Positions 18,009-25,988 of a DNA stretch of 64,000 bases are shown here, piece after piece. The DNA is taken from contig CAJXZB010000001.1 of assembly GCA_913063405.1 (NCBI GenBank), forward strand, positions 124,001-188,000, read 5' to 3'. Numbering within the stretch: position 1 is the first letter of the stretch; every line of letters starts with the position of its first letter. The DNA is from an uncultured Ulvibacter sp. (GTDB lineage Bacteria; Bacteroidota; Bacteroidia; Flavobacteriales; Flavobacteriaceae). A program made the translations under genes and the position numbers. The notes beneath the pieces were generated by a model, which saw nothing but the letters and a program-made list of their open reading frames with translations, was not told the DNA's origin and did no database searches.

Positions 18009-18680
18009 TTAAACCCCTTTGACAGCTCTTAACATTTCCCGCTTACCTGGTGGCCCTGGTAGTCTTTCAACTGCGAATCCAACGGCCTGCATTGCTCTTC
18101 TTACACTCCCCTTAGCCGAATAAGTAACCAAAACTCCCCCAGGTTTTAATGCAATAAACATATTTTTAAAAACCGCTTCAGTCCATAATTCAGGTTGCAC
18201 TCTTGCCCCGAAAGCATCAAAATAAATAATAGTATACGTATCTATATCTTTTATTTCTGAAAAAAATTGCTTGCGCTTAAGTAGATTAAAATTAGAATCA
18301 ATTTCAGAAGGCAATTCCCAAATAGTTTGATGTAGCCTTAAGAAATCGGATTGCGAAGCATTTAACATCTCTGGATAGTTTAATCGCTCAATCTCCAATA
18401 AATCTATTGGATAGGCTTCAACTCCAGTATATTCTATTTTAATGTTTGTCTGTGACAGTTCGATTTGTGTAAGAAAAGCATTTAAGCCTGTTCCAAATCC
18501 TATTTCTAGAATAGATACGCTTTCTTTAGGGTTATTTTCCAACCAAAATTGCAATCCATGCTTGATGAAGACATGTTTTGCCTCTACAATCGCACCATGT
18601 TTTGAATGATATTGTTCGTTCCACTCTGGTAAATGAATTGTGACAGATCCATCTCCCGTGGTAATATATTCACGCTTCAA
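18009..18680 (-). CDS. mnmD: tRNA mnm5s2U34 methyltransferase MnmD
   Basis: The SAM-dependent methyltransferase that completes methylaminomethyl-2-thiouridine at the tRNA wobble position. The N-terminus REYITTGDGSVTIHLPEWNEQYHSKHGA and the motif LEIGFGTGLNAFLTQ (SAM binding, about residues 60-74) are diagnostic. DAFGARVQPELWTEAVF is the catalytic-loop region. At 223 residues it is the stand-alone MnmD, without the FAD-dependent MnmC2 domain fused in E. coli MnmC. It lies 3 bp downstream of the DUF4920 lipoprotein gene. Confidence 0.93.
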   Translation of the reverse strand: MKREYITTGDGSVTIHLPEWNEQYHSKHGAIVEAKHVFIKHGLQFWLENNPKESVSILEIGFGTGLNAFLTQIELSQTNIKIEYTGVEAYPIDLLEIERLNYPEMLNASQSDFLRLHQTIWELPSEIDSNFNLLKRKQFFSEIKDIDTYTIIYFDAFGARVQPELWTEAVFKNMFIALKPGGVLVTYSAKGSVRRAMQAVGFAVERLPGPPGKREMLRAVKGV

Positions 18681-18683
18681 AAC

Positions 18684-19193
18684 CTATTGTTGCTGAGGAA
18701 TCAGAACTCCAGAAGATATAAAGGAAAGGGTCCGTTTAGGTTCTGTAATTGCCGCAATTTCTTCGGCCGTTTTACCAGCATCTTCGGCATAATGACGTTG
18801 CTCGTCAACACTCACTTCTTGGACAAAGGCAACTCCTTCAACAATTACTTCCTGTCCTGCTATATCCTTCGGCATAAAAAAACCATAATCCTTAAACTTC
18901 ACCATCGCCTCTTCTTCACCAACATCCATTCGCATCCAGCATCCTTTACTTTGGCAAGCGGCCTTTACTTCAGATTTAAACTTTACGGCTACAGTATCCC
19001 CTGATTTTAGGCTTTTATATCGCTCCTGAATTTCAACTTTAGAAAGTACCGCCTTATCATTTATTTTATCTCCAAATGATTGGTAACTTGATGTAACCTC
19101 TTCAGTCTCCTCTACTGCTGTATCTTTCTTTTGGGCGGTATTACAACCAACCACCATAAATACAAAGACTAAGGCCAAATATATACTTCTCAT
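18684..19193 (-). CDS. DUF4920 lipoprotein
   Basis: The 169-residue protein has a lipobox Cys at residue 17 (FMVVGC), an acidic linker, and a compact OB-fold-like domain containing CQSKGCWMRM and GFFMPKDIAG. That Cys-x3-Cys-Trp-Met cluster is characteristic of DUF4920 and suggests metal or redox function, but none is established. It shares a divergent intergenic region with ilvE and is followed immediately by mnmD, an unrelated function. Confidence 0.88.
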   Translation of the reverse strand: MRSIYLALVFVFMVVGCNTAQKKDTAVEETEEVTSSYQSFGDKINDKAVLSKVEIQERYKSLKSGDTVAVKFKSEVKAACQSKGCWMRMDVGEEEAMVKFKDYGFFMPKDIAGQEVIVEGVAFVQEVSVDEQRHYAEDAGKTAEEIAAITEPKRTLSFISSGVLIPQQQ

Positions 19194-19257
19194 GATAAAG
19201 TTTTTCAGAAATTAACAAGCTATTAATATAATGCAAAATTATGATTTTTTTACATTT

Positions 19258-19285
19258 TTTGTAGGCAAAATTTTGTCTATTTTTG
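19258..19285 (+). promoter_or_regulatory. Promoter of ilvE
   Basis: TATTTTTG at 19278-19285 matches TANNTTTG, and a TTTG at 19258-19261 lies 16 nt upstream. The ilvE start codon is 20 nt further. Spacing is slightly shorter than the usual 19 nt. Confidence 0.55.
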
Positions 19286-19305
19286 CACTCTAAAACAGAA
19301 CCTTC

Positions 19306-20373
19306 ATGAATTTGACCACGCACGATAAAATTACAGTTCGAAAAGCAGAAACTTCAAGACTAAATCAGGTTGATTTTAACAATCTAATTTTTGGAAAAGA
19401 TTTTTCAGATCATATGTTTGAATGTGATTATATTGATGGAGCATGGCAAAATCCAGTAATTAGGCCGTATGGTCCGTTAACTATCTCACCTGCTGCGAAG
19501 GTGTTTCATTATGGACAAGCGGTATTTGAAGGGATGAAGGCGTATAAGGATGACAATGGAAAAGTCTTTCTGTTTAGACCTGATCAAAATCATGCGCGTA
19601 TTAATAAATCGTCTGTGAGAATGGCGATTCCTGAATTCCCAAAGGATATCTTTTTTGAAGCTTTACATAAGCTAATTGATCTTGATAGAGACTGGGTAAA
19701 GTCGGGGCTTGGAAACTCTTTATATATCCGACCATTTGTTATAGCAACAGAAGCGGGTGTTTCAGCATCTGCCTCATCTGAGTATAAATTTATGATCTTG
19801 CTTTCTCCTGTAAATGCTTATTATACGGGAGATGTAAAAGTTGTTATTGCTGAGCAATACAGTAGATCTGCAAATGGTGGTGTTGGTGCCGCAAAAGCTG
19901 CCGGGAATTATGGAGCACAATTCTTCCCAACTAATTTGGCAAAAGAAAAAGGCTTCCAACAAGTTATTTGGACGGATGCCAATGAACATAAATACCTGGA
20001 AGAAGCAGGAACCATGAATGTGTTCTTCAGAATAAATGACTCGCTATTTACAGCGCCTACTGGTGATCGAATTTTAGATGGTATTACGCGTAAGAGTGTG
20101 ATTGCTCTCGCTAAAAAAGATGGTATCGAAGTTGAAGAACGCCCAGTACTTGTTTCGGAAGTAGTAGAAGCTGCTAAAAATGGAACTTTAAAGGAAATAT
20201 TTGGCGCGGGTACCGCAGCTGTAATTAGCCCAGTAAGTACGTTTAGCTACAGAGAGGAAGTTTTTGAACTACCCTCTACGGCTGGAGGTTATTCGGCTAA
20301 ATTCAAAAAGGACTTAATGGACATTCAATACAACCTTAGTGAAGATCCATTTGGCTGGAGATACGAGATTTAG
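19306..20373 (+). CDS. ilvE: Branched-chain amino acid aminotransferase
   Basis: A PLP enzyme interconverting Val, Leu and Ile with their 2-oxo acids. The 355-residue length fits the class IV BCAT group found in eukaryotes and many bacteria. FHYGQAVFEGMKAY (about residues 67-80) and the PLP lysine in GAAKAAGNYGAQ (Lys197) are clear, as are TGDRILDGITRKSV and GTAAVISPV near the C-terminus. The stop codon TAG ends at 20373 and is followed one base later by a nine-copy tandem repeat. Confidence 0.97.
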   Translation: MNLTTHDKITVRKAETSRLNQVDFNNLIFGKDFSDHMFECDYIDGAWQNPVIRPYGPLTISPAAKVFHYGQAVFEGMKAYKDDNGKVFLFRPDQNHARINKSSVRMAIPEFPKDIFFEALHKLIDLDRDWVKSGLGNSLYIRPFVIATEAGVSASASSEYKFMILLSPVNAYYTGDVKVVIAEQYSRSANGGVGAAKAAGNYGAQFFPTNLAKEKGFQQVIWTDANEHKYLEEAGTMNVFFRINDSLFTAPTGDRILDGITRKSVIALAKKDGIEVEERPVLVSEVVEAAKNGTLKEIFGAGTAAVISPVSTFSYREEVFELPSTAGGYSAKFKKDLMDIQYNLSEDPFGWRYEI

Positions 20374-20374
20374 G

Positions 20375-20437
20375 TTGTTGATTGTTGATTGTTGATTGTT
20401 GATTGTTGATTGTTGATTGTTGATTGTTGATTGTTGA
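20375..20437 (+). repeat. Nine perfect tandem copies of TTGTTGA
   Basis: Exactly 63 bp made of nine uninterrupted 7-mers begin one base after the ilvE stop codon. Perfect short-unit arrays are prone to slippage and usually vary in copy number between strains. The array lies in the 3' untranslated region, between convergent ilvE and the MazG-like gene, so length change would alter the transcript end, not a protein. Confidence 0.97.
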
Positions 20438-20492
20438 TTAGAATCTAGGAAAATTCACTTTAGAATAGGGTAAAACTCGCCAAAGTAATTAA

Positions 20493-20879
20493 CTACCTAT
20501 CTAATATTTCTTTAATATTCGGTTTAAAATAAGATGGCCCTTTTAGCACTTTACCGTCTTCTCGGTAAATTGGTTTTCCATCTGCGCCTAACTTGCTCAT
20601 GTTAGAGCGTTGAATTTCATTGAACACCTCTTCGATCTTGTCCTGCATCCCATGTTCTATAATGGTTCCACAAAGGATATAGAGCATATCACCCAAGGCG
20701 TCTGCTACTTCAACAAGATCATTGTTATTAGCGGCTTCTAGATACTCCTCATTCTCCTCCCGCATCAATTCATATCTCAACAGATTTTTCTTCATATCAA
20801 GATTGGCGGTTGGACTGTTTTCTATTCCTAAACCAAAGGCAGAATGAAACTCGTGTACGGCTGCTATTTTATTTTTCAT
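20493..20879 (-). CDS. MazG-like nucleoside triphosphate pyrophosphohydrolase
   Basis: An all-alpha NTP-PPase that probably hydrolyses a non-canonical or excess nucleotide. The 128-residue protein carries the family metal-binding pattern: ELMREENEEYLEA on one helix and EVADALGDMLYI on the next, with acidic residues spaced EExxE and D...D. The C-terminal half contains SNMSKLGADGKP and FKPNI, typical of the flavobacterial MazG-superfamily group. It is convergent with ilvE. Confidence 0.88.
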   Translation of the reverse strand: MKNKIAAVHEFHSAFGLGIENSPTANLDMKKNLLRYELMREENEEYLEAANNNDLVEVADALGDMLYILCGTIIEHGMQDKIEEVFNEIQRSNMSKLGADGKPIYREDGKVLKGPSYFKPNIKEILDR

Positions 20880-20885
20880 ATATAT

Positions 20886-20903
20886 TCCCTGCGTAGGCAG
20901 GGA
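20886..20903. repeat. GC-rich hairpin in the divergent promoter region, REP-like
   Basis: TCCCTGC and GCAGGGA pair with a 4-nt loop GTAG and are followed on the plus strand by TCTTTTTT. It looks like a terminator but sits upstream of both flanking genes (starts at 20879 minus and 20978 plus). It may terminate antisense transcription or be one of the short palindromes dispersed in flavobacterial genomes. Confidence 0.5.
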
Positions 20904-20948
20904 TCTTTTTTAATTAACTATTAACTTTAATGCATCTCTACTAAGTTG

Positions 20949-20956
20949 TACTTTTG
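20949..20956 (+). promoter_or_regulatory. -7 element deciding the start of the small membrane gene
   Basis: TACTTTTG matches TANNTTTG. A possible TTG start at 20954 falls inside this element, so translation must begin downstream; the ATG at 20978 is the first suitable codon. Confidence 0.65.
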
Positions 20957-20977
20957 CAATCACAAAACTACAAATTT

Positions 20978-21166
20978 ATGTTTAGTACTGGCCAGCTGAT
21001 TTTCGCAATTTTGTTTGCAATTGCATTTATTATAATTATGATTTTTAGCTACAGAAAAGACAAAAAACTCCACAAAAAGCATTACAAAGGCAGTCTTTGG
21101 ATATTGGTTGGGTTTATTGTTTTTGTATTCCTCCTGCTGGCTATTAAGACTTATTTAAAAGGGTAA
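20978..21166 (+). CDS. Small two-helix membrane protein, unknown
   Basis: The 62-residue protein begins MFSTGQLIFAILFAIAFIII and has two membrane helices (about residues 5-24 and 42-60) joined by a lysine-rich cytoplasmic loop (KDKKLHKKHYKG). The ATG at 20978 was chosen because a promoter -7 element overlaps every earlier start. Short proteins of this form next to housekeeping genes are common in Flavobacteriia; no function is known to me. Confidence 0.65.
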   Translation: MFSTGQLIFAILFAIAFIIIMIFSYRKDKKLHKKHYKGSLWILVGFIVFVFLLLAIKTYLKG

Positions 21167-21255
21167 CCTCCCTACTACACATATAATAATCCTCTGATTC
21201 TTTGCTATTTGCAACACATCTATCTATCTTAGTTGCTCTCCCTCATTAATTATTC

Positions 21256-21681
21256 ATGTTGAAATATACCCTGTATTGGGTATGGTTTGTCGTTTCTATT
21301 TGCTCGAATATTGTCATATCAAACAAATCAATTATGAAAAACTCACCACGACTCATGTTCTTTTTTGGAGTCATTGCATTTGCTGTCATTATGATAGTAG
21401 TGAACAATAATCCTGAACTAGCAAAAAGTAAAATAGGAGATGAAACCGTGATGTTTTGGTTCTATCGGGTCCTAGCTGCACTTGCGGCAGCTGCAATTAG
21501 TATTTCAATACCGGGAATGCTTAAAATCAACTACGATAATAAGGGAGGACAGATGAACTTAAGGACAAACATCAATGGTGATCCTATTCCTATGACACTT
21601 GCAGAAAAAGAATCGACCATTACTGCCTCTGGCGCGATTGCCGTATTTGTGTTGGTGTATATGTTTAATCCAATTGGGTAG
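21256..21681 (+). CDS. Membrane protein of unknown function
   Basis: Three hydrophobic helices are visible. From the upstream ATG they lie at about residues 30-48, 66-87 and 120-138, with a polar domain between the last two. The C-terminus TASGAIAVFVLVYMFNPIG is striking: I have the impression of similar tails on bacterial membrane proteins near signalling or protease genes, but cannot verify it. An internal ATG at 21334 (MKNSPRLMFFFG) is a good alternative start, since a near-consensus -7 (TCTATTTG) lies 30 nt before it. The gene precedes the trypsin-like protease by 73 bp and may belong to the same unit. Confidence 0.6.
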   Translation: MLKYTLYWVWFVVSICSNIVISNKSIMKNSPRLMFFFGVIAFAVIMIVVNNNPELAKSKIGDETVMFWFYRVLAALAAAAISISIPGMLKINYDNKGGQMNLRTNINGDPIPMTLAEKESTITASGAIAVFVLVYMFNPIG

Positions 21682-21754
21682 AATGGCTTATAGATTTGTC
21701 GAGAGAAAAACTTCAATAAACTAAATAGTCAAAATACAATAATATAAAGTACGT

Positions 21755-23008
21755 ATGATTAGACCTTGGGAATATAGCACTAAACAACAAGCTGAAGAAG
21801 TTCTTGATTATTATGAGAATTTTATTCTCAGAAGCCCTTATATAATATACATCGCTATTGTAGAACTCGATGATAAACTTGGGTCAAGTTTTAAGTTAGA
21901 TATTGGATTAAACTCTAAAGGTTTTGACCCAAAAACAGGAAAAGCCAAAATCGATATTGATGAAGATTTAAGAGCAATTGATGTCCTTTTTGGAAACTTT
22001 CCGTCAAATGTTTTACCAGCAATTTTTCCTGTTCCTTCTGAATTTACTCTTGAACAAAGTGAATGCCGCTGTGGAAGGAAAGAAACAAGAATTGAACCTT
22101 TCAGTTCGTTACCAAAGTTGAAAAGTGTACCAGTGGAATTAGATTTTAAATTTTTTGATATTGATGAGGGCGATTTAATAAGTGATAATGCAAAAAATAG
22201 AATTAACAAAAGATCAAGCTTACCCTACAAAAATGTTAGAGATTGGTTAAACCAATATCAATATGGGGGATTAACTGTTTATAGTGATTATGCCAGATCT
22301 ACAGGCACTTTGGGAGGCATATTCGAATTAGTCGGATATCCAGATAAAATTTTTGGAATAACAAATTGGCACATCTTTGGCAATTGGGAGTCTTTTTTAG
22401 GTGAATCTGTATTTTCTTCAGATGACAAGGAAATAGAAATCGGTAATTTATTTTGGAAATGTAAAGATCTTAATAGAGAAGCCGCCATTATAATGTTAAA
22501 TAGTGAAACTGCGACAGCAATAAGAGAAAAACCGTTCTACCATAATAATTGGAGACTAGGAATAGCTGAATCACAAATGAAAGTAAAACATTTTGGGTAT
22601 GGCACTCACGAAGATTCTACGGGATTTAAAGAATCCAAAATATACTCGACTAATGCGACAATTAAACTTCGCTGTGGCAGCACTGGAAGATGTATTTTTA
22701 AAAACCAACTTTTAATCAAAAATTATACAGTAAATGGTGACTCCGGCTCACTCGTCATATCGAATGAATGTCGTCCAGATGCTGTGGTTGGTTTGAATTT
22801 TTCAAAGCTCTCGGTTTACAAACCATTTAAGACAAATGATAACTCAGTGACTTATTCTATAGCTAACAATATAAATCATATTCTAAACTATACTTTCCCT
22901 CTGAAGCAAATTGTCTGGGAAGAAAATGGTATGATTTTTAGAAATAACAATAATGTTCAGTTAATAAATAAATTTACATTAATCAATTATAAACTTTCTA
23001 AAAAATAA
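21755..23008 (+). CDS. Trypsin-like serine protease without signal peptide
   Basis: The N-terminal 160 residues are of unknown fold and include a CRCG pair (residues 104-107). From about 170 the sequence follows a chymotrypsin-fold plan: a strand pair, GITNWHIFG with the putative catalytic His206, NREAAIIML where the acid would be Glu242 in place of the usual Asp (Asp238 is the alternative), and NGDSGSLVI with nucleophile Ser330 inside the classic GDSG. No signal peptide or membrane helix is seen, so it should act in the cytoplasm. It is followed 3 bp later by an unknown small protein and then by a two-component system. Processing of a partner in this cluster is possible but unproven. Confidence 0.65.
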   Translation: MIRPWEYSTKQQAEEVLDYYENFILRSPYIIYIAIVELDDKLGSSFKLDIGLNSKGFDPKTGKAKIDIDEDLRAIDVLFGNFPSNVLPAIFPVPSEFTLEQSECRCGRKETRIEPFSSLPKLKSVPVELDFKFFDIDEGDLISDNAKNRINKRSSLPYKNVRDWLNQYQYGGLTVYSDYARSTGTLGGIFELVGYPDKIFGITNWHIFGNWESFLGESVFSSDDKEIEIGNLFWKCKDLNREAAIIMLNSETATAIREKPFYHNNWRLGIAESQMKVKHFGYGTHEDSTGFKESKIYSTNATIKLRCGSTGRCIFKNQLLIKNYTVNGDSGSLVISNECRPDAVVGLNFSKLSVYKPFKTNDNSVTYSIANNINHILNYTFPLKQIVWEENGMIFRNNNNVQLINKFTLINYKLSKK

Positions 23009-23011
23009 ATT

Positions 23012-23485
23012 ATGCCAAAAAACCCACCACAAAGAAGAGCATTCCCTGCTGGGAACACTAGCTATCATGCTCTTTACAATGATGATGATCTTGCGTTGGA
23101 CGCAAAATTTTACACAGATGATTATGAAAACAACAAACTTATCATTAAGCTAATAAATGCAAAAACTGGGACCCATAAATTATGCGGAGTTGTTCCATTA
23201 GCAAACGCAGGCGATGGAAGTGCTTTTTATAATTCGACGAATCCATATTACTATCAAGACTCTGATTTTCAATCGCATGAAAAATTTCTTATTCATATAA
23301 CTAATCAAGAACGACAAGATAATTCGACAGATATTCAACTTAGAAACCCTCTTACAATTGGGATGAAATTAATTTTTCTTTTTGACACACATATAAACGG
23401 ATGCCCTAGATCAGGAAATTTACTTGGCGAAATAGATCCGAATAATCCAGACGACAAGGACGGATCCATCATTATAGGAACATAA
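23012..23485 (+). CDS. Hypothetical protein between protease and histidine kinase
   Basis: A 157-residue soluble protein without signal peptide or membrane helix. It starts MPKNPPQRRAFPAG and has a beta-rich middle with several aromatic residues (NSTNPYYYQDSDF) and an Asp/Asn-rich tail (GEIDPNNPDDKDG). I do not recognise the family. It lies 3 bp after the protease gene and its stop codon directly abuts the TTG start of the kinase, so the three genes are almost certainly cotranscribed. Confidence 0.6.
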   Translation: MPKNPPQRRAFPAGNTSYHALYNDDDLALDAKFYTDDYENNKLIIKLINAKTGTHKLCGVVPLANAGDGSAFYNSTNPYYYQDSDFQSHEKFLIHITNQERQDNSTDIQLRNPLTIGMKLIFLFDTHINGCPRSGNLLGEIDPNNPDDKDGSIIIGT

Positions 23486-25270
23486 TTGGTAAAGAGAAAA
23501 AACATATTTCTTAGACTTGTTTTACCAGTAGTTTTATTAACTACTGGTTTTTGCTTTGGGCAAAATGTAGCGTTTTCTTCAATAGACAGTATCATTAAGA
23601 ACAAAGACTATGATTCAGCACTTGCTAGACTTGACTCCATTCCCTTGAATACACTTTCCGAAAATGATACTGCAGAGTATTATTATTTAAGAGGTAAAGC
23701 ATTAATTGCTACTGATAATCATGGCGACTCTTACAAAAGTTTAATAAAGTCCAGACTAACTTATCTTGAATTAAACCTTCCGTGTAAAATCAAAGACGTT
23801 GATTTATTAATTATTGAATTACTCAGTCATCAGAAGCTTACATCTATTGATGATAAAATATATTTAGACGAATTCATTGTTCAATCAGAAAAATGTGGTG
23901 ACCCAATTGACAAAGCCATTGCCAATGCAAAAATCGCGGTTAAATTTTTAGATGTTGATCGAGCGAAAGAAGCCATACATCATTTTGATAAGGCAATTAA
24001 AATCGCGAATAGTTTAAGGGACTCATTAAGTGCTTCAAATTTTATTTTTAACAAAGGAGTTGTCTATAATACTACACTTAAACAATACGATTCTGCCCTA
24101 TATTTTTTCAAGAAAGTGTTACCCGTATATAAGCGAATGGATAAAACGGAATTTATTGCCTACAACTTCAACAACCAAGCCGAAGCTTATAAGAAAATGA
24201 CCAATTATCCAATGGCAATTATGTATTACCAAAAAGCCGATTCCATACCATTAAAAAAATATAGCTCAAAAACGAAGATTATCTTCTACCGCAACATGAC
24301 TGATCTTTATGAAAGAATGAATAACATTCCGAAGTCATATGAATACTTGCGCAAATTGGATTCGCTAAAGGACAATATTAATGAAACAGGTCAAAATGTT
24401 ACCATCGCAGAAATCAAAGAACAATATGACAACGAAAAGTTAAGAGCAAACAATCTAGAAAGTGAGGCGAAACGCATCCAAAACCAAAACATCGCCATTG
24501 CCTTAGGCGGGGGGCTATTAGGAGTTTCTTTAATAGGATTTCTACTATTTAAAAACACCAAACGCAAACAGCGTATTGCCAAACAAGAACGAGAAATTGA
24601 AATCCAGAAAACGGAAAAACTCTTAAAAGACCAGGAACTCACGACCATTGACGCTATGATTTCTGGACAGGAAAAAGAACGACAACGATTGGCTGGAGAT
24701 TTACACGACAGCGTAGGCGCCACCTTAGCAGCCGCCAAACTGCAATTTTCACATCTGCAACAGCACAAAACCGAATTAAATGAAATGGACGAACTATTTG
24801 CTAAAACAGGTGGTTTGTTAGACCAAGCTTATGAGGAAATCCGATCTATGGCGCATCTTAAAAATAGTGGTGTGATTGCCAAAAATGGCCTGCTGCCGGC
24901 TATTAAGAAACTAGCAAAAAATGCATCTGGAACAAATAGCTTAAATGTGGAAGTTGAAGATTTTGGATTGGACGGACGACTAGAAAACTCGCTTGAAATT
25001 GCTATTTTTAGAATGGTTCAGGAATTGACGACCAATATAATTAAGCATGCAAATGCTTCCGAAGCGAGCATTGCTATTACCCAGCATGAGGATTCTTTAA
25101 GCATTATCGTTGAAGACAATGGAATAGGGTTTGATGCTTCAAAAATTCAGAAAAAAGAAGGAATGGGCCTGTCCAGTATTGAACGACGAATCGAGCATTT
25201 AGAAGGTACCATGGAAGTTGATTCCACAAAAGGAAAAGGAACTACAGTGTTAATAGACATACCCATATGA
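23486..25270 (+). CDS. TPR-containing sensor histidine kinase, NarX/LytS-like HisKA_3 type
   Basis: The 594-residue protein starts at TTG directly after the preceding stop; no ATG exists before the middle of the TPR region, and the first residues form a good signal peptide (TTGFCFG). A periplasmic array of TPR-like helical repeats (about 30-300) is followed by a coiled coil, one membrane helix (about 336-356), a HisKA_3 domain with phospho-acceptor His407 in GDLHDSVG, and a HATPase domain with NIIKHANAS and EDNGIGFD. This layout is frequent in Flavobacteriia and senses protein or peptide signals of unknown nature. It overlaps its response regulator gene by ATGA. Confidence 0.92.
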   Translation: MVKRKNIFLRLVLPVVLLTTGFCFGQNVAFSSIDSIIKNKDYDSALARLDSIPLNTLSENDTAEYYYLRGKALIATDNHGDSYKSLIKSRLTYLELNLPCKIKDVDLLIIELLSHQKLTSIDDKIYLDEFIVQSEKCGDPIDKAIANAKIAVKFLDVDRAKEAIHHFDKAIKIANSLRDSLSASNFIFNKGVVYNTTLKQYDSALYFFKKVLPVYKRMDKTEFIAYNFNNQAEAYKKMTNYPMAIMYYQKADSIPLKKYSSKTKIIFYRNMTDLYERMNNIPKSYEYLRKLDSLKDNINETGQNVTIAEIKEQYDNEKLRANNLESEAKRIQNQNIAIALGGGLLGVSLIGFLLFKNTKRKQRIAKQEREIEIQKTEKLLKDQELTTIDAMISGQEKERQRLAGDLHDSVGATLAAAKLQFSHLQQHKTELNEMDELFAKTGGLLDQAYEEIRSMAHLKNSGVIAKNGLLPAIKKLAKNASGTNSLNVEVEDFGLDGRLENSLEIAIFRMVQELTTNIIKHANASEASIAITQHEDSLSIIVEDNGIGFDASKIQKKEGMGLSSIERRIEHLEGTMEVDSTKGKGTTVLIDIPI

Positions 25271-25893
25271 TTACCGTAGCCATAGCAGAGGATCATCAAG
25301 CACTAGTTGACGGCATTAATTTGTTGCTCGAGTACGAAGAGAATATATCCATTATTGGCATGGCAAACGACGGAGAAGCACTTTTAGAAATCGTTCGCAA
25401 GAAACAACCGCAGATAGTGCTTACCGATATTAAAATGCCAAAAATCGACGGAATTGCAGCCACTAAACTTATTAAAAAAGAGTTTCCGAATATTAAAGTC
25501 ATTGCCTTTACCATGTTTGATCAGGAGGAGCTGGTTTCTCAAATGATTGCTGCAGGAGCTTCTGGATATCTATTAAAAAACTCACCCTTACAAGAGGTTA
25601 TAAATGCCATTGAAGCAGTTGCTTTTGGAAATACCTTCTTTGATAAAGCAATAGATCTTTCTTTTACTTCTGAAGGGGTTACAACTACTACAAAAAGAAC
25701 AATACTTTCCAAAAGCGAACGAGAAATCCTACGGCTTATTGGCCAAGGTAAAACGACTAGTGAAATAGCCACTTCTAGATTTACTGCGGTATCCACCGTT
25801 GAAAAACATCGCAAAAACATGATACGAAAACTTGGCCTTTCGGGAAAAGGAGAGTTACTCCGTTATGCCTTAGAAAAGAAGTACAATTTCTAA
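25267..25893 (+). CDS. NarL/FixJ-family response regulator
   Basis: The 208-residue protein has a receiver domain (about 1-120) with Asp9, phospho-acceptor Asp54 (VLTDIKMPK) and Lys104 (LLKNSP), and a LuxR-type helix-turn-helix (about 145-205; LSKSEREILRLIGQGKTTSEIA, VSTVEKHRKNMIRKLG). The start codon overlaps the stop of the kinase gene by 4 nt, so the two form a dedicated pair. Its target may include the flanking protease genes. Confidence 0.95.
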   Translation: MITVAIAEDHQALVDGINLLLEYEENISIIGMANDGEALLEIVRKKQPQIVLTDIKMPKIDGIAATKLIKKEFPNIKVIAFTMFDQEELVSQMIAAGASGYLLKNSPLQEVINAIEAVAFGNTFFDKAIDLSFTSEGVTTTTKRTILSKSEREILRLIGQGKTTSEIATSRFTAVSTVEKHRKNMIRKLGLSGKGELLRYALEKKYNF

Positions 25894-25918
25894 GTAAATA
25901 CCTTATATTTAACTAGAT

Positions 25919-25944
25919 AAATACCCTGCAACGGGTATTTTTTT
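25919..25944 (+). terminator. Rho-independent terminator after the two-component system
   Basis: AAATACCC and GGGTATTT form an 8-bp stem with a TGCAAC loop, followed by TTTTG. It lies 26 bp past the stop codon of the response regulator and closes the protease/two-component transcript. Confidence 0.85.
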
Positions 25945-25988
25945 GCGCCTACTTATCACATAATATTGAGGCATTAAACCTTAGTATT

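Noticed and set aside
20375-20437. Repeat array as a possible CRISPR
   Set aside because: The 7-mers are contiguous without spacers and there are no cas genes; it is a simple tandem repeat.
24505-24515. G6 run in the histidine kinase gene as a phase-variable tract
   Set aside because: Six bases are too short to be exceptional, and they encode a Gly-rich membrane helix start.
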